From assembly GCA_030654015.1 (NCBI GenBank), contig JAURYI010000023.1:1-64000 (forward strand): DNA of 64,000 nucleotides. The letters run 5' to 3'. The position numbers and the translations under genes were made by a program. The stretch comes from Methylococcales bacterium (lineage in GTDB: Bacteria > Pseudomonadota > Gammaproteobacteria > Methylococcales > Methylomonadaceae). The notes beneath the pieces were generated by a model. It did no database searches and had not been told where the DNA came from. It saw only the letters and a program-made list of their open reading frames with translations. Below, one piece after another: positions 43,505-54,188 of the stretch (position 1 is the first letter of the stretch; every line of letters starts with the position of its first letter).

Positions 43505-46327
43505 ATGAAAAAAGTATTTTTCCCTGCTGCCGCACTGATGAACAAGCTGAACTATGCGCAAAAATTTACCGTGCTGGGTTTGATTTATGCCGTTCCTGTC
43601 ACCTTGATAATGTTCACTCTTTATAGTCATATAAACACGGTGATTATCACTTCACAACGGCAATCACAAGGCATAAGCCTCATTAATGCCATTACTCATA
43701 CCATACAGCTGATGCAGGAGCATCGTGGTTTAGAGCTGGCGATGCTCAGTGGTAATGAAACCATGCAGTATGCACATGATGCCAAGGAAAGAGAACTCGA
43801 CATTGCCGCACGTCAGCTCAACGCGGCTTTTGCTACCCATCCTGACTGGCAGCATTTGGAAGCCGATTGGCGAGCCTTACGCGCACAAGAACATATTTTA
43901 CCCCTCGCCGATAATTTTATAGCAAACACCGCATTAATCGACCGCTTACAGCAATTTAAGATTGCTATCGCCGATGATTACGCGCTGACTTTTGATGGAG
44001 ATATTACGGCTTATTACCTGATTGATACCGCAGTCAACAAATTACCGATGGCACTTGATCAACTCGGTCAAATGCGAGCTTTCGGCACCAGTATTCTGAT
44101 AAAAAAGCAACTATCCGACACACAGAAAATACAATTATTTACCCTGATTGCCGAGCTTGATAATGCACTGGACTCCTTGCATATCAATCTGGAAAAAACC
44201 GGTCGTTATAACAATGACATAAAAATCGACTTATTGGCTGCGTCTGCCGATGTTAAACAATCGGCACAACATATTATTCAATTGGTAAAGTCGGATATTT
44301 TATCAACACAGTTTGCCACACCCTCCGCCACCTATTTCGCACTGGCAACAGTGGCAATTAATAACGGTTATGAACAGATATATCAGAATTTATTACCCGC
44401 CATCCATCACTTGCTTGATACACGCATTCAACAGCATAAAAAAGAACTGCACATTAATATCAGCATTACCTTAATATCATTGTTAATTGTAATCTATATC
44501 TTTATCGGCATTTATCAATCGACTGTCAGCAGCGTGCAATCGCTTGCCCGTTCTGCGCAAAAATTTGCCGATGGTGATTTACAAGCGCGTATTCAACTCC
44601 ATACGCGCGATGAACTTACTCAAGTAGGCAACAGTTTTAATATCATGGCAAATGGTTTCAACACCTTATTTGAAGCCAATCAAGATGATAAAGAACGCTT
44701 GCACGCCATTATCAACAGCGCGTTCGATGCCGTTATTCAAATGGATGCCAAGGGTCGTATTACTGGCTGGAACAAACAGGCAGAAGTGATATTCGGCTGG
44801 TCAACCGCCGAGGCACTAGGGCGTGATATGAGTACCACCATAGTTCCACTGCGTTATCGTGAAGCCCATTTTCAGGGCTTCCAACATTATTTAAAATCAG
44901 GCGTAGGCGTTGTCTTTCACACTTTAATAGAACTGGAAGGCTTGCACCGTCTCGGTCATGAGTTTCCTATTGAAATTTCAGTATCGCCCGTTAAAACAGC
45001 GCGAGGCGTTGAGTTTAATGCGTTTATTCGTGACATCACGCAACGAAAATCCAGCGAACAACTGTTACGACTGCTGTCATCGGCAGTGGAACAAAGCCCC
45101 AGCTCGATTATTATTACCGATCTGGAGGCGAACATTGAATTTGCCAATAAGTCATTCTCAAACATCACAGGTTACAGTCTGCATGAAATCATCGGACAAA
45201 ATCCGCGTATATTACATTCAGGCAAAACACCCAAAGCCACCTACCATGATTTATGGGCTACCTTGGAACGCGGCGAAATATGGCAGGGCGAACTGATTAA
45301 TCGCCGCAAAGACGGTAGCGAATACACCGAACTGGCATTAATTTCACCGATGCGCCAAGTGGATGGAAGCATTACCCATTATTTAGCCATAAAAGAAGAT
45401 ATTACCGAGAAAAAACGCGCGGAAACTGAATTACGCATTGCCGCTGTCGCCTTTGAGTCACAAGAAGGGATGTTAGTCAGCGATGCCAATAATATTATTT
45501 TGCGCGTAAACCATGCCTTCACACAGATAACAGGCTACAGTGCCGACGATGTTATCGGACATTCACCCGCATTACTTGCCACTAATAAAAAAGATAAAGC
45601 CCGTTGTTTTAATCTGCTGGAAAACGTTGTCAAAACAGGTCATTGGCAAGGTGAAATAATGAATCGTCGCAAAAACAGCAGTGAATACCCTGCTTATATG
45701 ACCGTCACAACGGTAAAAGACAGTAACGCCCGACCCACACATTACATCATCACCTTCACCGACATCACCGAACGGAAATTGGCAGAAGAAAAAATCAACC
45801 AACTTGCCTATTATGATTCCCTCACCAACTTGCCGAATCGCCGAAAATTATTGGAACGGCTGGATTATAGTCTAGGGGTTAGTCAGCGCAAACACACGCG
45901 TTTTGCTGTCCTGATGATGGATCTGGATTACTTTAAAGCCGTCAATGACAGCTTCGGGCATTTAGCAGGTGATGAACTGCTGCAACAAGTCGCTGTTCTT
46001 GTCAGTGCAAAATTACGCCACACCGACATGATTGCCCGTTTAGGCGGTGATGAATTTGTGATTTTGCTGGATGATATTCATCACGATGAGGATGTCGCGC
46101 GTATAGCAACCCTCATCATCAATGACTTAACCCTGCCGTTTCAACTCCTGAAAAACAAGGAGGTACACATCGGTGCCAGTATCGGCATCAGCCTCTATCC
46201 GCAACACGGCGACACCAGCTCATTATTAATGAATCACGCGGATACCGCACTGTATCAGGCTAAAGACAAAGGACGCGGTCGTTATGCGTTTTTTTCGGCG
46301 ATAAATACGACAGATACACACCTGTAG
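43505..46327 (+). CDS. Membrane PAS-HAMP diguanylate cyclase
   Basis: 940 residues from ATG 43505. Two membrane helices (about 22-42 and 325-345) frame a periplasmic helical sensor containing a nitrate/NIT-like pattern (ITHTIQLMQEHRGLELAMLSG). HAMP follows (about 345-400), then three PAS domains (start points about 405, 525, 655; motifs GWNKQAEVIFGW, FANKSFSNITGYS, VNHAFTQITGYS) and a GGDEF domain with LTNLPNRRKLLERL, RLGGDEFVILL and an RHTD inhibitory site five residues earlier. It should make cyclic di-GMP under product inhibition. No EAL domain. Confidence 0.9.
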   Translation: MKKVFFPAAALMNKLNYAQKFTVLGLIYAVPVTLIMFTLYSHINTVIITSQRQSQGISLINAITHTIQLMQEHRGLELAMLSGNETMQYAHDAKERELDIAARQLNAAFATHPDWQHLEADWRALRAQEHILPLADNFIANTALIDRLQQFKIAIADDYALTFDGDITAYYLIDTAVNKLPMALDQLGQMRAFGTSILIKKQLSDTQKIQLFTLIAELDNALDSLHINLEKTGRYNNDIKIDLLAASADVKQSAQHIIQLVKSDILSTQFATPSATYFALATVAINNGYEQIYQNLLPAIHHLLDTRIQQHKKELHINISITLISLLIVIYIFIGIYQSTVSSVQSLARSAQKFADGDLQARIQLHTRDELTQVGNSFNIMANGFNTLFEANQDDKERLHAIINSAFDAVIQMDAKGRITGWNKQAEVIFGWSTAEALGRDMSTTIVPLRYREAHFQGFQHYLKSGVGVVFHTLIELEGLHRLGHEFPIEISVSPVKTARGVEFNAFIRDITQRKSSEQLLRLLSSAVEQSPSSIIITDLEANIEFANKSFSNITGYSLHEIIGQNPRILHSGKTPKATYHDLWATLERGEIWQGELINRRKDGSEYTELALISPMRQVDGSITHYLAIKEDITEKKRAETELRIAAVAFESQEGMLVSDANNIILRVNHAFTQITGYSADDVIGHSPALLATNKKDKARCFNLLENVVKTGHWQGEIMNRRKNSSEYPAYMTVTTVKDSNARPTHYIITFTDITERKLAEEKINQLAYYDSLTNLPNRRKLLERLDYSLGVSQRKHTRFAVLMMDLDYFKAVNDSFGHLAGDELLQQVAVLVSAKLRHTDMIARLGGDEFVILLDDIHHDEDVARIATLIINDLTLPFQLLKNKEVHIGASIGISLYPQHGDTSSLLMNHADTALYQAKDKGRGRYAFFSAINTTDTHL

Positions 46328-46384
46328 TGTGTATCTGGGTTTAAACCTGTAAAATAGCCGTTTTTCATTTTCTTAACTAAAGTC

Positions 46385-48130
46385 ATGCGTACTTCTCAAT
46401 TCCCGTTAAATACCGTAAAAGAAACCCCTGCCGATGCTGAAATTATCAGTCATCAATTGATGATTCGTGCTGGATTGATTCGTAAACTTGCCACAGGTCT
46501 GTACAGCTGGTTGCCGTTGGGACTGCGCGTGTTGCGCAAAGTCGAAAAAATCACCCGCGAAGAAATGGAAAAAGCGGGCGCGTTGGAAGTGTTGATGCCC
46601 GCCTTACAACCTGCTGAATTGTGGCAGGAAACAGGACGCTGGCAACATTACGGCCCTGAATTGGCGCGGTTAAAAGACCGTCATGAACGCGACTTTTGCC
46701 TAGGGCCTACGCACGAAGAAATCATCACCGATTTAGCGCGTCATGAACTGAAAAGTTACAAACAACTGCCCATCACTTATTATCAAATTCAAACCAAATT
46801 CCGTGATGAAATCCGCCCGCGTTTCGGCGTGATGCGCTCGCGTGAATTCATCATGAAAGATGCCTACTCGTTCCATTTAACGCAAGAATCGTTACAAGAA
46901 ACCTACGATGTCATGTACGCCGCCTACAGCTCTATTTTTGACAAGCTGGGTTTGAACTACCGCGCGGTAATTGCCGATTCTGGTTCAATCGGCGGTGCAG
47001 TGTCGCATGAATTTCATGTATTGGCCGAATCAGGTGAAGATGCGATTGCCTTTTCTACAGACAGCGAATACGCGGCAAACGTCGAAAGTGCCACCGCGTT
47101 ATTGGAAGAACAAACCTTAGCCGCACCGACTGAACCATACCAAAAAGTCGCCACACCCACGCAAAAAACCATCGCCGAAGTCAGCGAGTTTTTAAACGTC
47201 CCCGCGCAACGCATTTTAAAAACCCTCGCCGTCATGCAAATGCAGCGCGATGACGAAGGCAATGTCATTAAAGAAACTTTTTATGACTTATTTTTACGCG
47301 GCGATCATGAACTCAATGAAATCAAAACGCGTAAAATTATCGGTGAGTTCCGCTTGGCAACCGATGAAGAAATCGTTGCCCATCACGGCTGTGTTGCAGG
47401 CTTTTTAGGCCCAAAACTCGATGCAGATCATGCGTGTTTGTTTGACCATTCGGTTAAATATTTGAGTGATTTTGTCTGCGGCGCGAATGAAGCGGGCTTT
47501 CATTTACGCGGCTGTAACTGGACAGACGATGCCAAAACCAAGGCTTTTTATGAGCAAGCCAACTTCCACGATTTACGCAATGTAGTTGCAGGCGATAAAA
47601 GCCCAGACGGCAAAGGTGAAATTACCTTGGCGCGTGGTATCGAAGTCGGGCATATTTTCCAGCTCGGCACCAAATACAGCGAAGCCATGAAAGCGGGCAT
47701 TATCAACGAAGGCGGCAAAAATCAAATCATGATTATGGGCTGTTACGGTATCGGTATTTCGCGGGTAGTCGCGGCGGCGATTGAACAAAACCATGATGCG
47801 CACGGCATTGTCTGGCCTAACAATATCGCACCGTTTCAAGTGGCAATCTGCCCGATGAATATGCACAAATCCGAACGCTTAAAAGAAGCCGCTGAACAAC
47901 TGTACGCCGATTTGGTAGCGGCAGGTTTTGACGTGTTATTTGATGACAGAAAAGTCCGTGCTGGGTTTATGTTTGCCGATATGGAACTCATCGGTATTCC
48001 GCATTATTTAATCGTCGGCGACCGCGGTTTAGATGCTGGCACAGTGGAATACAAAGACAGAACCGCTAGTGATAATGAAGTCATTGCAATGACGGATATT
48101 GTTGAATTTTTAAAAGCCAAGTTGGTTTAA
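46385..48130 (+). CDS. proS: Prolyl-tRNA synthetase, bacterial type with editing domain
   Basis: 581 residues. Class II catalytic core with [14 protein letters not shown] and [27 protein letters not shown], a YbaK-like insertion (about 230-390), motif 3 ([17 protein letters not shown]) and anticodon-binding domain to the C-terminus. Charges tRNA(Pro) in the cytoplasm. Length is normal for the family. Confidence 0.97.
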   Translation: MRTSQFPLNTVKETPADAEIISHQLMIRAGLIRKLATGLYSWLPLGLRVLRKVEKITREEMEKAGALEVLMPALQPAELWQETGRWQHYGPELARLKDRHERDFCLGPTHEEIITDLARHELKSYKQLPITYYQIQTKFRDEIRPRFGVMRSREFIMKDAYSFHLTQESLQETYDVMYAAYSSIFDKLGLNYRAVIADSGSIGGAVSHEFHVLAESGEDAIAFSTDSEYAANVESATALLEEQTLAAPTEPYQKVATPTQKTIAEVSEFLNVPAQRILKTLAVMQMQRDDEGNVIKETFYDLFLRGDHELNEIKTRKIIGEFRLATDEEIVAHHGCVAGFLGPKLDADHACLFDHSVKYLSDFVCGANEAGFHLRGCNWTDDAKTKAFYEQANFHDLRNVVAGDKSPDGKGEITLARGIEVGHIFQLGTKYSEAMKAGIINEGGKNQIMIMGCYGIGISRVVAAAIEQNHDAHGIVWPNNIAPFQVAICPMNMHKSERLKEAAEQLYADLVAAGFDVLFDDRKVRAGFMFADMELIGIPHYLIVGDRGLDAGTVEYKDRTASDNEVIAMTDIVEFLKAKLV

Positions 48131-48155
48131 GTAACCAAACAAAAGTGTCGAGCTA

Positions 48156-48255
48156 GGTTAAGCCGTTCGTGGTGAGCTGTGAGCTTGTCGAACAGTCGAA
48201 CCATGAACGGCTTAACCGTCCATCCTTCGACAAGCTCAGGACGAACGGTTAAGCC
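48156..48255. repeat. GGTTAAGCCGTTCGT hairpin repeat
   Basis: Outer arms GGTTAAGCCGTTCGT and ACGAACGGTTAAGCC are near-perfect complements; inside are AGCTTGTCGAAC and TTCGACAAGCT. It sits between the convergent proS and PfkB genes, and resembles a repeat common in many bacterial genomes. Confidence 0.8.
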
Positions 48256-48283
48256 TTTGGTTAATCATTAAATTGTGATGAAT

Positions 48284-49162
48284 TTACCACGCCTCAATAA
48301 ACCGCTGATAAAACCCACTATCCTGCACAATTGCCCCGCGTTGTGTTACTAACGCAGAGGCAAAATCTTGCGCTCTTTCCATCGTTATCTGCAATGACCA
48401 ACCGCGTTGTAAACCTAACAACAGCACCGCCGCAAACGCATCCCCCGCACCGACGGTATCAACAACCGTAAGCTGAGCAGTGGGCGTAACTTCCACCGTT
48501 TCACCGAACTGCGTCATCGCTATCGCGCCTTTTTCACCACAAGTCACAATCAATACTTCCAGATGATGCCGCTCTATAAATAACACCATTGCCTCTTTTA
48601 CATCGGTGTGTAATGGCTGTAAATGTTCCAGTTCGTATTGATTCAGCTTGACCCAATGCGCTTGGTCGATGATGCGCTTCACGCGGTCGGCTTGCCACCA
48701 CGGTTCACGCAAATTGACATCGACAAATATTTTGCCTTGATGATGCGCTTTTAACACGTCAAGCGCGTGTGTTGAAGTGGCATGACGCATTGCCAGTGTG
48801 CCGTGATACAGCAGCGAATAATGCGCGGTTAAATCCAGTAAATCAGGGGTAATAAAATCGTAAGCCTGATTGGTCAAAATAGCATAATGCGGCTCACCAT
48901 TATTCAGCGTAATCTGCACCGCGCCTGTTGGATGAATATAATCAGTTTGCAGTTGACTGGTATTCATACCCCACTTTTCCATTGCCTGTCTGATGTGATC
49001 CGCATCAGTATCATCACCGACACAACTGATAAAACACGGTGCCAGTCCGAAGGCTTGCAGATGCCACGCGACATTAAACGGTGCGCCGCCTAATACCTGC
49101 TGACCATCGGGAAATTGGTCGAACAGCACTTCGCCGAATATGCCTATCTGTTGATTGTTCAT
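48284..49162 (-). CDS. PfkB-family carbohydrate kinase, fructokinase-like
   Basis: 292 residues from ATG 49162 (an in-frame GTG lies at 49171). PfkB features: VLGGAPFNVAWHLQAFG near the N-terminus, and the C-terminal VVDTVGAGDAFAAVLLLGL with the catalytic Asp. The GGAPFNVA start is typical of fructokinases. In methanotrophs such kinases can serve sucrose turnover, but no sucrose genes adjoin here, so the substrate is tentative. Confidence 0.85.
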   Translation of the reverse strand: MNNQQIGIFGEVLFDQFPDGQQVLGGAPFNVAWHLQAFGLAPCFISCVGDDTDADHIRQAMEKWGMNTSQLQTDYIHPTGAVQITLNNGEPHYAILTNQAYDFITPDLLDLTAHYSLLYHGTLAMRHATSTHALDVLKAHHQGKIFVDVNLREPWWQADRVKRIIDQAHWVKLNQYELEHLQPLHTDVKEAMVLFIERHHLEVLIVTCGEKGAIAMTQFGETVEVTPTAQLTVVDTVGAGDAFAAVLLLGLQRGWSLQITMERAQDFASALVTQRGAIVQDSGFYQRFIEAW

Positions 49163-49270
49163 AGTATTCACTTTATGTAAACTGATTAACCAGACCTGAC
49201 AGGTCTAGTGGGGAAAGCGATTAAAAAATGGTATCGTGTTGTCTGTTGTTCATTTTACCGTTTATTCATT

Positions 49271-52000
49271 ATGACTTTATCAGCTCAAAAAACCCTGTGT
49301 CTCGTTGACGGCTCGTCTTTTTTATTCCGTGCTTATCATGCCGTACCGCCGTTGACCAATCCCAAAGGCGAACCGACCAATGCGATTTACGGCGTATCCA
49401 ATATGTTACGCAAATTATTAACCGAGTATCAGACTGATTATATAACGGTCATTTTTGATGCCGCAGGAAAAACCTTTCGTAATGATTTATACGACCAATA
49501 CAAAGCCCACCGCCCGCCGATGCCCGATGATTTGCGCGTACAAATTGAGCCGTTACATCAACTGATACGTGCAATGGGGTTGCCGCTGATTATGGAATCG
49601 GGCATAGAAGCCGATGACGTATTAGGTGTATTGGCAAAACACGCCGAGCAACAGGGTTTTCATGTCGTTATTTCCACAGGTGACAAAGACATGGCGCAAT
49701 TAGTCACCGATAACATCACCTTAGAAAACACCATGACCAATACGCGCATGGATATTCAGGGCGTGATTGATAAATTCGGCGTAAAACCTGAGCAGATTAT
49801 TGATTATCTGGCGTTAATCGGCGACAGCTCCGACAACATTCCGGGTGTACCCAAAGTCGGGCCGAAAACAGCGGCAAAATGGCTGGAGCAATATGACACG
49901 CTGGACAATTTAATCGTCCATGCCGATGACATCAAAGGCAAAATCGGCGACAACTTACGCGCCAGTCTGGACTTTCTGCCGTTATCCAAACAGCTCACCA
50001 CCATTTTATGTGATTTGGAATTGCCCTACGGCATGGACGATTTAAAACGCAAGCCCGTCGATAACGCGCATTTAAAAAGCCTGTTAGCGGAACTGGGATT
50101 TTCCAGCTGGTTAAAAATGCTCAATAATCAGCCTGAGGTCTTACAACCCGCCGAAATTACTCCTGAACCGCCCGCACCAGCACCCGCCGATGTGCAGTAC
50201 GAAACCATTTTTACCCAAGACCAATTTAACCACTGGCTCAGTAAATTAGAACACGCCGCGCTATTCGCCTTCGACACCGAAACCACCAGCCTAGATTACA
50301 GCAAAGCGCAAATCGTCGGCGTATCATTTGCTGTTGAAGCAGGTTGTGCTGCTTATGTGCCGTTAGCTCATAATTATCTGGAAGCCCCCGCGCAACTCGA
50401 CCGCACCGCCGTATTAGAACAACTGCGCCCGTTATTAGAAAATCCCGATAAAGCCAAACTGGGGCAAAATCTTAAATACGACGCTCATGTGTTGGCAAAT
50501 CACGGTATCACCTTGCGCGGCATCGCCCACGACACCATGCTGGAATCCTACGTTTTAAACAGCACCGCCACCAAACACAACATGGATGATTTAGCCAAAG
50601 TCTACTTGGACGTAACCACCATTCATTATGAAGAGGTTGCGGGCAAAGGCGCGAAACAGATTAATTTTTCCGAAGTCGCCATTGATAAAGCCGCGCCTTA
50701 TGCCGCCGAAGATGCCGATATTACCCTGCGTTTGCATCAAGTATTAAGCGAAAAACTGGCACAATCCCCTGCCCTGCTAACACTTTATACCGAACTGGAA
50801 ATTCCGTTAATCAGCGTACTGGCGCGTATTGAAGCCAACGGCGTACTCATCGACACCGATATGCTGGCACAACAAAGCATGGAACTTGCCAATCACATTA
50901 TCTCGCTGGAACAGCAGGCGCATAATGTCGCAGGGCATATTTTTAACTTGGGTTCGCCGAAACAAATTCAGGATATTTTCTACAATCAGCTCAAACTGCC
51001 CGTGTTGAAAAAAACCCCCACAGGTCAGCCGTCCACCGATGAATCGGTATTGCAAGACTTGGCGGATCAAGGTTTTCCACTGCCTAAATTAATCCTTGAT
51101 TACCGCAGTTTGAACAAACTCAAATCCACCTACACCGACAAACTGCCGCAACAAGTCGATAATAAAACGGGGCGCGTGCATACCTCCTATCATCAAGCCG
51201 TCGCCGCCACAGGTCGCTTATCCTCCTCCGACCCCAACCTGCAAAACATCCCGATTCGCAGTGAAGAAGGACGCAAAATCAGACAGGCGTTTATTGCCCC
51301 CGACGGCTACAAAATCGTCGCCGCCGATTATTCACAAATTGAACTGCGCATCATGGCGCATTTGTCCAATGATGCAGGCTTAATCACCGCATTCAGCACA
51401 GGGCAAGATGTCCACCGCGCCACCGCCGCCGAAGTGTTTGCTGTTGCCCCCGACCAAGTGACCAACGAGTTACGCCGCTCTGCCAAAGCCATTAATTTTG
51501 GTTTGATTTACGGAATGTCCTCGTTTGGTTTAGCCGCGCAACTGGGTTTATCACGCAATCAGGCTCAGGACTACATCAACTTATATTTCGCCCGTTATCC
51601 CGACGTAAAAAACTACATGGACAACATCCGCGAACTCGCCCGCCAACAAGGTTATGTAGAAACCCTATTCGGCAGACGTTTATATTTACCGCACATCAAT
51701 TCCCGCAACGCTGCCTTACGCCAATACGCCGAACGCACCGCCATCAACGCCCCGATGCAAGGCACAGCCGCCGATATTATCAAACGCGCCATGCTTGCCG
51801 TCGATGCGTGGCTACAACCCGCCGCTGTCGATGCCAAAATAATTATGCAGGTACATGATGAATTAGTCTTTGAAATCGCTGAATCTCAGATAGAGGATTG
51901 TAGCGAGAATATTAGAAATATTATGTGTGCTGCCGCTGAATTGAATGTGCCGTTAGTAGTGGATGTGGGCGTGGGGGAGAATTGGGATGAGGCGCATTGA
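49271..52000 (+). CDS. polA: DNA polymerase I
   Basis: 909 residues from ATG 49271. 5'-nuclease domain (about 1-300: LVDGSSFLFRAYHAVPPL, GIEADDVLGVLA), 3'-5' exonuclease domain (AFDTETTSLDY near 330), and family A polymerase domain (SSSDPNLQNIPIR, VAADYSQIELRIMAHLS, RRSAKAINFGLIYGMS, MQVHDELVFE). Fills gaps and processes Okazaki fragments. Intact. Confidence 0.97.
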   Translation: MTLSAQKTLCLVDGSSFLFRAYHAVPPLTNPKGEPTNAIYGVSNMLRKLLTEYQTDYITVIFDAAGKTFRNDLYDQYKAHRPPMPDDLRVQIEPLHQLIRAMGLPLIMESGIEADDVLGVLAKHAEQQGFHVVISTGDKDMAQLVTDNITLENTMTNTRMDIQGVIDKFGVKPEQIIDYLALIGDSSDNIPGVPKVGPKTAAKWLEQYDTLDNLIVHADDIKGKIGDNLRASLDFLPLSKQLTTILCDLELPYGMDDLKRKPVDNAHLKSLLAELGFSSWLKMLNNQPEVLQPAEITPEPPAPAPADVQYETIFTQDQFNHWLSKLEHAALFAFDTETTSLDYSKAQIVGVSFAVEAGCAAYVPLAHNYLEAPAQLDRTAVLEQLRPLLENPDKAKLGQNLKYDAHVLANHGITLRGIAHDTMLESYVLNSTATKHNMDDLAKVYLDVTTIHYEEVAGKGAKQINFSEVAIDKAAPYAAEDADITLRLHQVLSEKLAQSPALLTLYTELEIPLISVLARIEANGVLIDTDMLAQQSMELANHIISLEQQAHNVAGHIFNLGSPKQIQDIFYNQLKLPVLKKTPTGQPSTDESVLQDLADQGFPLPKLILDYRSLNKLKSTYTDKLPQQVDNKTGRVHTSYHQAVAATGRLSSSDPNLQNIPIRSEEGRKIRQAFIAPDGYKIVAADYSQIELRIMAHLSNDAGLITAFSTGQDVHRATAAEVFAVAPDQVTNELRRSAKAINFGLIYGMSSFGLAAQLGLSRNQAQDYINLYFARYPDVKNYMDNIRELARQQGYVETLFGRRLYLPHINSRNAALRQYAERTAINAPMQGTAADIIKRAMLAVDAWLQPAAVDAKIIMQVHDELVFEIAESQIEDCSENIRNIMCAAAELNVPLVVDVGVGENWDEAH

Positions 52001-52029
52001 TGGTCAAGCTTTATGAAGTTACACTATAT

Positions 52030-52184
52030 TATCGTTCCAATGCTCCGCGTTGGAATGCTTCTGAGGACGCTCCAGCGTCCTCGTTTCAGTCTGTGTTTTA
52101 TTGATGATTACGCTTTGCTTTAATAATGAAGACGCTGGAGCGTCAACGGCTGCATTCGAACGCTGAGCGTTGGAACGATGAATA
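52030..52184. repeat. Composite GACGCTGGAGCGTC/GTTGGAA repeat (family C)
   Basis: Contains TTCCAATGCTCCGCGTTGGAA, GAGGACGCTCCAGCGTCCTC, GACGCTGGAGCGTC and CGAACGCTGAGCGTTGGAACGAT. Related to 36516-36582. The region 52001-52319 carries no gene; it is filled by this element and the next. Confidence 0.75.
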
Positions 52185-52202
52185 TTAATCATGATTAGCC
52201 CT

Positions 52203-52323
52203 GTAGGTCGGAATAAGCCTATTTGAGCGATAGCGAAAATAGGCGTTTCCGACAAATCGTTATCTCACATTGTCGGAAACGCTCACCCTGCGCTACCGCT
52301 TGGGTGAGCTTATTCCGACCTAC
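52203..52323. repeat. GTAGGTCGGAATAAGC hairpin repeat (family F)
   Basis: A 121-bp element with exact terminal arms GTAGGTCGGAATAAGC and GCTTATTCCGACCTAC, and inner TTTCCGACAA/TTGTCGGAAA. A partial copy lies at 54002-54074 and a half arm at 54947-54963. Confidence 0.9.
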
Positions 52324-52601
52324 GCAACTTGCTGCCAGCCAATATGGATAAATCCCAGTGACAAAGTTATAGCCGTTAAACGCAGTAGTAACGCTTCAAC
52401 TGGATGTTCAGAAGACATTCGTGTCGCCTGCCACCAAGTGCCGTAAGCCGCTAATTGTGCAATACTACCAATCCAAATAAATGGGCGCGTATAGCCTGCT
52501 GAAATTACGCGTGGAGTCGGCTCCCATAAAGCGGGTATATACCATAGCATAAACAACCATATTAATAATGGCGAAAAAAGTAACCAATCTTTAAATCGCA
52601 T
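52320..52601 (-). CDS. Small membrane protein of unknown function
   Basis: 93 residues with about three hydrophobic segments (LLFSPLLIWLFMLWYIPAL, FIWIGSIAQLAAYGTW, TAITLSLGFIHIGW). Start at 52601 behind AGGAG. The last codons overlap the family F repeat. No family recognised. Confidence 0.6.
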   Translation of the reverse strand: MRFKDWLLFSPLLIWLFMLWYIPALWEPTPRVISAGYTRPFIWIGSIAQLAAYGTWWQATRMSSEHPVEALLLRLTAITLSLGFIHIGWQQVA

Positions 52602-52773
52602 TGATATTCTCCTAGGACTTTCGCTATTCTAGCGTTTAAGTGTATTTTATGAAGGATGATAACAAAACAAAACTACATAGAGTACCTGATAAGTACACCG
52701 ATAAATTACACTTGTACAAACTTGTCTGCGCATTCAGATAACGTGAGTCATGATGTGGTCAGCCCTGTAGCTC

Positions 52774-52848
52774 GTAGGTTGGGGTAAGACACGAACCCCA
52801 ACGCATACCATGATGAATGTTGGGGTTCGTGCCTCACCCACAACCTAC
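52774..52848. repeat. GTAGGTTGGGG hairpin repeat (family B)
   Basis: Arms GTAGGTTGGGGTAAG and the slightly diverged CTCACCCACAACCTAC; inner ACGAACCCCAACG. It lies directly before the acyltransferase gene. Diverged third copy of the family at 14126 and 27131. Confidence 0.85.
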
Positions 52849-52864
52849 ACAACTAGCATTAGTG

Positions 52865-54001
52865 ATGGATACAATGCCCATGCCAGATATAAAAAAATAC
52901 AAGTTTATTGACGCGCTTCGCGGTATTGCCATTCTTGGGGTTATTCTTGTCCATTCATCACAAGCGGTTGCACCGACTAACTCAACATTATTATGGATTA
53001 TGGGAGAGGGAGCGAGAGGTGTTCAGCTTTTCTATGTGGCAAGCGCATTAACACTCTGTATGTCGTGGTTTGCCAGAAGCTCTCGTGAAGCATTTCCCGT
53101 TCGTAATTTTTATATAAGACGATTTTTCCGAATAGCTCCGATGTTTTATATTGCCATATTGGCTTATATTTTTTTAAATGGCTTTTCGCCAAGCTACTGG
53201 GCACCTAATGGTATTGAGTGGTGGTTTATTCTAATTACTGCCACATTTCTGCACGGATTTCACCCGGAAACTATCACGTCAGTTGTGCCTGGTGGCTGGT
53301 CAATTGCAGTAGAAATGAGCTTTTACCTTATCCTGCCATTGTTGCTTTTGAAGATTAAATCTATAACGTCCTGCCTCTTTTTTTTCGCTATTAGCCTCGT
53401 ATTAAGTTACCTCAATATATTGATAGTGCCACATATCTTTTCTTACCCAGATAGTCAGCAATACCTAGTAAAAAACTTCGCTTTTCTCAATTTTTTTGGT
53501 CAATTACCAGTGTTTATCATTGGCATTCTCGGCTATTTTATTCTTTGTAAACAGTATCCCAGCAGGCAAATCGCCATTATTGGCGGGGCATTTTTTGTCA
53601 TTTTTTTGTTGGCTTTTTTACACCCTTTGCTGCCATTGCCGAGTAATTTTATGGTGGATATGCTTTTAAAAGTGCCACACCATTTTATTGCAAGTACGCT
53701 ATTTACCGTTTTTGCTATTCTTTTGGCAAGCTGGCCGACGCGACTCTTAGTTAACAGGCTGACTATTACAGTTGGACAGTTAAGTTTCAGTATGTACCTG
53801 ACACATTTTGCAATATTAACCATTTTTTCAAAAATGGGGTTTAGTGGGCTTTTTTCAAAATCCAACACAGCAAGCCTTCTGCATTTTTTGTGCGTTGTTT
53901 TTGTAACGACTGTTGTGTCGTTTTTTTTCTACAAGTACATTGAAAAAACGGGCATCGTAGTAGGTAAACGGTTAATCGAAAAACTGGAGCCAGACCTGTA
54001 G
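52865..54001 (+). CDS. Acyltransferase 3 family membrane protein (OafA/YrhL-like)
   Basis: 378 residues from ATG 52865. Starts with IKKYKFIDALRGIAILGVILVH, which contains the catalytic His and Arg region of acyltransferase 3, followed by about ten membrane helices and a VVPGGWSIAVEMSFYLILPL motif. It transfers acyl groups to sugars of surface polysaccharides. No other polysaccharide genes adjoin. AT-rich for this window. Confidence 0.88.
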   Translation: MDTMPMPDIKKYKFIDALRGIAILGVILVHSSQAVAPTNSTLLWIMGEGARGVQLFYVASALTLCMSWFARSSREAFPVRNFYIRRFFRIAPMFYIAILAYIFLNGFSPSYWAPNGIEWWFILITATFLHGFHPETITSVVPGGWSIAVEMSFYLILPLLLLKIKSITSCLFFFAISLVLSYLNILIVPHIFSYPDSQQYLVKNFAFLNFFGQLPVFIIGILGYFILCKQYPSRQIAIIGGAFFVIFLLAFLHPLLPLPSNFMVDMLLKVPHHFIASTLFTVFAILLASWPTRLLVNRLTITVGQLSFSMYLTHFAILTIFSKMGFSGLFSKSNTASLLHFLCVVFVTTVVSFFFYKYIEKTGIVVGKRLIEKLEPDL

Positions 54002-54074
54002 TTTCCGACAAACCTATGCAATGTCGGAAACGCCTGTCCTGTGCTAACGCTTGGACGGTCTTATTCCGACCTAC
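54002..54074. repeat. Family F repeat, partial copy
   Basis: GTTTCCGACAAACC...TTGTCGGAAACG-like inner part and TTATTCCGACCTAC right arm, matching 52203-52323 but without the left arm. It follows the acyltransferase stop. Confidence 0.8.
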
Positions 54075-54188
54075 CGAGATGCTTCAATGAACAGGGTAAT
54101 AGCTGCACGGGTGCGATTTAATAATGCGTTAAGTAAAAAATTTTAACCTAGTGTATTATCCAGATTCACTTAAATGTTAGGAATTTTT